DNA from: Chrysomallon squamiferum
Taxonomy: Eukaryota; Mollusca; Gastropoda; Neomphalida; Peltospiridae
Direction: 5' to 3'
DNA length: 10,000 nucleotides
NCBI GenBank assembly: GCA_012295275.1
Contig: CM022674.1
Coordinates: 5,263,936 to 5,273,935 of the forward strand
The notes under the pieces were generated by a model that saw only the letters and a list, made by a program, of their open reading frames with translations, made no database searches and had not been told where the DNA came from. Within the stretch, counting starts at the first letter, position 1; every line of letters starts with the position of its first letter. Shown here piece after piece: positions 7,721-10,000 of the stretch. The translations under genes were made by a program, and so were the position numbers.

Positions 7721-7800
7721 TTTTGATAAAAAAATACATTAATTTTGAATAATTTTGAAAGAATACATCTAAATATTTTAATAATTATGAAAAATACGTC
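7720..7800. repeat. Diverged AT-rich tandem repeat
   Basis: About three loosely similar units of roughly 30 bp each carry an AATAC(A/G)T word and TTTTGA/TTATGA spacing. Divergence is high and the boundaries are uncertain. Confidence 0.4.
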
Positions 7801-7812
7801 TAAAGATAGATT

Positions 7813-7838
7813 TAGATAGATAGATAGATAGATAGATA
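7813..7838. repeat. (TAGA)n microsatellite
   Basis: About six and a half TAGA/GATA units, with degenerate GATA words on both sides (7805-7850). Confidence 0.95.
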
Positions 7839-7850
7839 CATAGGTAGATA

Positions 7851-7911
7851 GAAATAACGAAAATAAAGCAGAAATAACGAAAATGAAACTGAAAGTAAAC
7901 AAAACGAAACT
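7851..7911. repeat. 20-bp tandem repeat, about three copies
   Basis: A unit beginning GAAATAACGAAAAT occurs at 7851-7870 and 7871-7890, with the first 14 bases identical. A third, diverged copy lies at about 7891-7910. Confidence 0.8.
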
Positions 7912-7917
7912 TATAAA

Positions 7918-7937
7918 ACAACACACACACACACACA
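7918..7937. repeat. (CA)n microsatellite
   Basis: Ten CA dinucleotides, ending in an AAAA run. Confidence 0.95.
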
Positions 7938-8486
7938 AAACCTATTAACTGTGGTCACTGAACGTAAAACAAAAACACTCATCATAACGCATCCCTGTTA
8001 TCATTTCCAACAAAGCGTGGAGCAAAAACGCGAGAACATCTGAATCACGAGATATGAGCAGAGGTAACATCTTCGGTTATGAACGATCATTATGAGGGGC
8101 GCGTTCGATTGGAAATTCTCAGTGGACGAAAACTCGGCCTTAATCAGCTTATTCCATTACACGTTTTGATTGAATTGTGTCCTGTTGGCTCTCGAGTCGT
8201 CCTCCCATCTGAATGTTTGATTTAAAATACGAGAAAACGCTGCGAATTCTACGATGTTATCACGCTGCTGCGGTAGCTGATGCCGAAGACAGTGACAGCG
8301 ACGTTGACGTTGTTTGATGACGGTCGCTACGTGAATGATGAAATATGGCTTTGTTGTCTTAATGTATTGAGTACGAATGTCTGTTGTTTTTGTTTTTTTC
8401 TGTCTCTAATACATCTTCTGTGTCAGTCTATCTGTATGTCTATCTATATGTACAAATAGACAAAGCAAACGATATTTCTGTTTTGC

Positions 8487-8488
<2 letters not shown>
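7938..8488. other. CpG-containing low-copy island with a 34-codon frame
   Basis: This is the least repetitive part of the window and has more GC and CpG than its flanks. A plus-strand frame ATG 8213 to TGA 8317 encodes 34 residues ending in the acidic, Ser/Asp-alternating run AEDSDSDVDVV. A TGA directly precedes the ATG, so the frame cannot be extended upstream without splicing. Acidic Ser/Asp runs are common in many proteins and identify no family. It may be an exon fragment, a decayed transposon piece or chance. Confidence 0.3.

Positions 8489-8567
<79 letters not shown>
8489..8567. repeat. 79-bp uninterrupted (TC)n microsatellite
   Basis: This is the longest perfect dinucleotide repeat in the window, bounded by TTTGCTT and ACTGTG. 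The Leu-Ser reading frame through it is a repeat translation. Confidence 0.97.
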
Positions 8568-8572
<5 letters not shown>

Positions 8573-8624
8573 GTACACGAACATATATTCAATCCTCCAA
8601 AACACACGAACGAATATTTGCTCA

Positions 8625-8689
8625 TCTGTTCATTCTCACGTTGTTTACAAGGCTATTTGTCGTCTGTTCGTTCTCACCATTGTTTCTAC
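8625..8689. repeat. Two-copy tandem duplication with about 38-bp period
   Basis: TCTGTTCATTCTCAC...TTGTTTAC at 8625-8648 recurs as TCTGTTCGTTCTCAC...TTGTTTCTAC at 8663-8689 with few differences. The intervening sequence is unique. Confidence 0.7.
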
Positions 8690-8714
8690 GAAGACTGCTA
8701 ATGTCGACGAGACT

Positions 8715-8945
8715 ACAACAACAACAACTACTACTACTACAACTAATAAGAATAATAATAATACTGATGATAATAAAAATAATAATAATAACAACAAAAA
8801 GAATAATAATAATACTGATGATAATAATAATAATAATAATAGTAATAATAATCGTAATAGTAATAACAATAGTACTAGCAGTAGTAGTAACAGTGGTAAT
8901 AGTAATAATAATAATAATGATGATGACAATAAAGAAGTAAATAAT
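8715..8945. repeat. Fourth trinucleotide tract (AAC, ACT, AAT, GAT) with an internal 51-bp duplication
   Basis: CAA triplets (8715-8728) change to ACT (8728-8740), then to AAT with GAT, AGT and AAC variants to about 8945. A 29-bp word at 8748-8776 is repeated exactly at 8799-8827, a period of 51 bp (17 triplets). Asn/Asp-rich (plus) and Ile/Leu-rich (minus) frames are repeat translations. Confidence 0.93.
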
Positions 8946-8997
8946 AATAAAAAAAAACAATAAACAAAAAATGAACAAATAAATAAATGAAGAAATG

Positions 8998-9017
8998 AAA
9001 AAAAAAAAAAAAAAAAA
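8998..9017. repeat. Poly-A run (20 A)
   Basis: Twenty uninterrupted A after AAAT/GAAA-rich sequence. Confidence 0.95.
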
Positions 9018-9063
9018 TACCACACAAAATAAAGATCCATTTATGATTAACCTTAATAACCCA

Positions 9064-9136
9064 ACAGTGACGTATCTGCATATTCACTGCATCGATACAA
9101 ATAAAATCTACGTAACGTAACAATGACAGTGACGTA
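9064..9136 (+). promoter_or_regulatory. Cluster of ACGTA / TGACGTA motifs
   Basis: ACAGTGACGTA occurs exactly at 9064-9074 and again at 9126-9136. Between them, two directly adjacent ACGTA words sit at 9110-9114 and 9115-9119. TGACGTA is a near-consensus half of the CREB/ATF site. Four copies in 73 bp of otherwise low-copy DNA is more than expected casually, but no gene is attached. It may be a bZIP-binding cluster or a remnant of a short duplication. Confidence 0.3.
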
Positions 9137-9145
9137 GGCGGCCTT

Positions 9146-9198
9146 ATGAGCGAAACTAAACCCGATCTCATCCCAACTGAGCTAGAAAAAAAAAAAAA
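9146..9198 (-). repeat. Antisense tRNA A-box-like segment joined to a 13-A run
   Basis: Read on the minus strand, 9184 to 9172 is TAGCTCAGTTGGG, the standard D-arm/A-box sequence of many tRNAs. The expected B-box is not seen about 40-45 bp further along, and the acceptor arm is replaced by the poly-T complement of A13 (9186-9198). CTCAT at 9168-9172 can pair with ATGAG at 9146-9150. This is probably a fragment of a tRNA-derived SINE or composite retroposon. On the plus strand the A13 run could be its tail. Confidence 0.4.
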
Positions 9199-9261
9199 CC
9201 TTTTCTTTCTAACTGAAAATATTTCATCATGTCATCCGTGCCCATCATAAAATAACCCGGC

Positions 9262-9291
9262 TTGATCCAACTTTCTGAAATCCTGGATCAA
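9262..9291. other. Perfect 8-bp inverted repeat
   Basis: TTGATCCA (9262-9269) and TGGATCAA (9284-9291) are exact reverse complements separated by 14 bp. There is no T run after it on the plus strand. It may be a hairpin or a dyad binding site. Confidence 0.6.
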
Positions 9292-9343
9292 AACGTAATA
9301 AAATGTTTGTCAACGAGTCGACTTATTTAATGCCTTTGTTTTG

Positions 9344-9395
9344 ATTGGTTACGTGTACGTGATAAAACCATTAAATAGTTTGTGGTTTATAAAAA
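9344..9395 (+). promoter_or_regulatory. Weak promoter-like arrangement (CCAAT, ACGTG pair, TATA)
   Basis: ATTGG (inverted CCAAT) lies at 9344-9348, ACGTG words at 9351-9355 and 9357-9361, and TATAAAAA at 9388-9395. The order and spacing would suit an RNA polymerase II promoter, but the predicted start falls in a TA microsatellite and no exon follows closely. In AT-rich DNA these words are common. Confidence 0.15.
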
Positions 9396-9400
9396 CACAC

Positions 9401-9437
9401 AGAGAGAGAGAGAGGTATATATATATATATATATATA
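9401..9437. repeat. (AG)7 joined to (TA)11
   Basis: AG dinucleotides at 9401-9414, one G, then TA dinucleotides at 9416-9437, preceded by a short CA run. Confidence 0.95.
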
Positions 9438-9628
9438 CTTATTAAACAGGTTGCGTACAGATGTGACTAGAGTCTAGACATTACTAATTTGCTGCATGGT
9501 TGTTAATGTATCTCTCTAATTTTTATTTCATTTTTATCACGATCCATATGGTTATAAACTAACGTATTGCACTTTTATGGACGCAGATAGACAGATAGTG
9601 AAATACATATATAGATAAATAGGTAGAA

Positions 9629-9642
9629 ACACACACAGACAC

Positions 9643-9729
<87 letters not shown>
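9629..9729. repeat. Compound microsatellite (CA)n-(AT)13-(AG)27
   Basis: An imperfect CA tract (about 9629-9645) leads into 26 bp of AT (9649-9674) and then 55 bp of AG (9675-9729) with an abrupt junction. Minus-strand Ser-Leu and Tyr-Ile frames are repeat translations. Confidence 0.96.
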
Positions 9730-9730
<1 letters not shown>

Positions 9731-10000
9731 GTACATACAGAGAGGATTGATGTATATTGATGTAAGATAATGTCTTGTTGGTCTATCAAACATTTTAGTA
9801 GAAAATTTCGCGAGTGACTTCGAGTTTCTCTTTACAGCGGATCTGGTTTTATGTTCTTGCTTTTAAAGATTAATAAAATCGGAGATTAACGGCTAAAATT
9901 AATCTGCTGCCATGGCAACATTTTGCCCTTTTTAATTACGATGGCAAAAGTTCAGTCTTTATATACGCAAGGTTGGTGTCCAAATTTCTTAGAGTTAAAA
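9730..10000. other. Low-copy right edge with palindromes and an acceptor-like site
   Basis: A pyrimidine-rich acceptor-like sequence TTTCTCTTTACAG ends at 9837. TGCCATGGCA at 9908-9917 is a perfect 10-bp palindrome. TTTTGCC (9921-9927) pairs with GGCAAAA (9943-9949) across 15 bp. All three frames after the acceptor reach stops within about 17 codons, so an exon starting there would have to be short or end at a donor before the stop. Confidence 0.4.
9941..10000 (+). CDS. Possible start of a reading frame running off the window (unrecognised)
   Basis: ATG at 9941 has A at -3 and G at +4, a favourable animal initiation context. It opens a 20-codon frame (MAKVQSLYTQGWCPNFLELK) with no stop before the window end. 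An in-frame TAA at 9887-9889 closes the frame upstream. The residue mix is ordinary and I recognise no family. Twenty open codons are easily due to chance, and the ATG sits in one arm of a small inverted repeat, so this is only a pointer to the adjoining sequence. Confidence 0.12.
   Translation, partial: MAKVQSLYTQGWCPNFLELK

Noticed and set aside
7851-7890. GAAATAACGA words as the missing right end of the pogo-like element
   Set aside because: The match covers only the first 10 bases and does not continue into GGTTTGACTG-TA; the words belong to a local 20-bp tandem repeat.
8048-8115. Possible tRNA: GTTCGATT B-box-like word with TGAGCAGAGG about 45 bp upstream
   Set aside because: The D-stem and T-stem do not pair properly and the B-box ends in GG in place of CC.
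8571-9040. Overlapping Asn/Asp-rich, Ile-rich and Leu-rich frames on both strands
   Set aside because: All phases of the same AAT/ACT/AAC triplet tract are open together, which is what a stop-free repeat gives.

Overview
This window reads as non-coding eukaryotic, most likely animal, DNA. It is AT-rich and crowded with mono-, di-, tri- and tetranucleotide microsatellites. I see no bacterial operon structure, no rRNA, no intact tRNA and no recognisable protein-coding gene. The density and mixture of simple repeats ((ACT)n, (AAT)n, long (TC)n/(AG)n, (CA)n, (AT)n and poly-A), with degraded tRNA-like and transposon-end-like fragments, would suit a large repeat-rich invertebrate genome. A mollusc, perhaps a cephalopod, is my guess from composition only; no sequence marker proves it.

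Layout. Positions 1-440 hold a (CA)n end and a compound ATT/GTT/ACT tract. Positions 441-2100 are mixed low-copy sequence with a tRNA-like B-box fragment (about 889-950), TATAA-rich and poly-A patches, and a solo sequence resembling the end of a pogo/Tigger DNA transposon (1999-2025). Positions 2107-2340 are a pyrimidine tract with a 53-bp (TC)n. Positions 2460-3106 carry a minisatellite of about 22 units of 26-30 bp. After a spacer of about 380 bp, the same unit returns in inverted orientation at 3490-3735 (about 9-10 units). This inverted pair is the most structured object in the window. Positions 3736-4580 are mostly low-copy and include one weak exon candidate (to 3934).

Positions 4585-4946 are a second ACT-to-AAT trinucleotide tract. 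From about 5400 to 7180 the plus strand is strikingly A-rich and T-poor, and this stretch ends in an uninterrupted run of 71 A. A third ACT-to-AAT tract lies at 6924-7041. Positions 7180-7720 and 7938-8488 are the clearest low-copy islands. A 79-bp (TC)n follows at 8489-8567, then a fourth trinucleotide tract at 8715-8945 that contains a 51-bp-period duplication. Positions 9050-9400 contain a cluster of ACGTA motifs, an antisense tRNA A-box next to a poly-A, a perfect hairpin, and CCAAT/TATA-like motifs. Positions 9401-9729 are compound AG/TA microsatellites. The last 270 bp are low-copy, with a good splice-acceptor-like site and a short reading frame that stays open at the window end.

No genes can be seen working together. 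The long reading frames of poly-Thr, poly-Ser, poly-Asn, poly-Phe or poly-Ile type are translations of microsatellites. The window is best described as intergenic or intronic repeat-rich DNA. The open questions are the inverted minisatellite pair, the repeated ACT/AAT architecture, the strand-asymmetric A-rich domain, and whether the 3' edge enters an exon.
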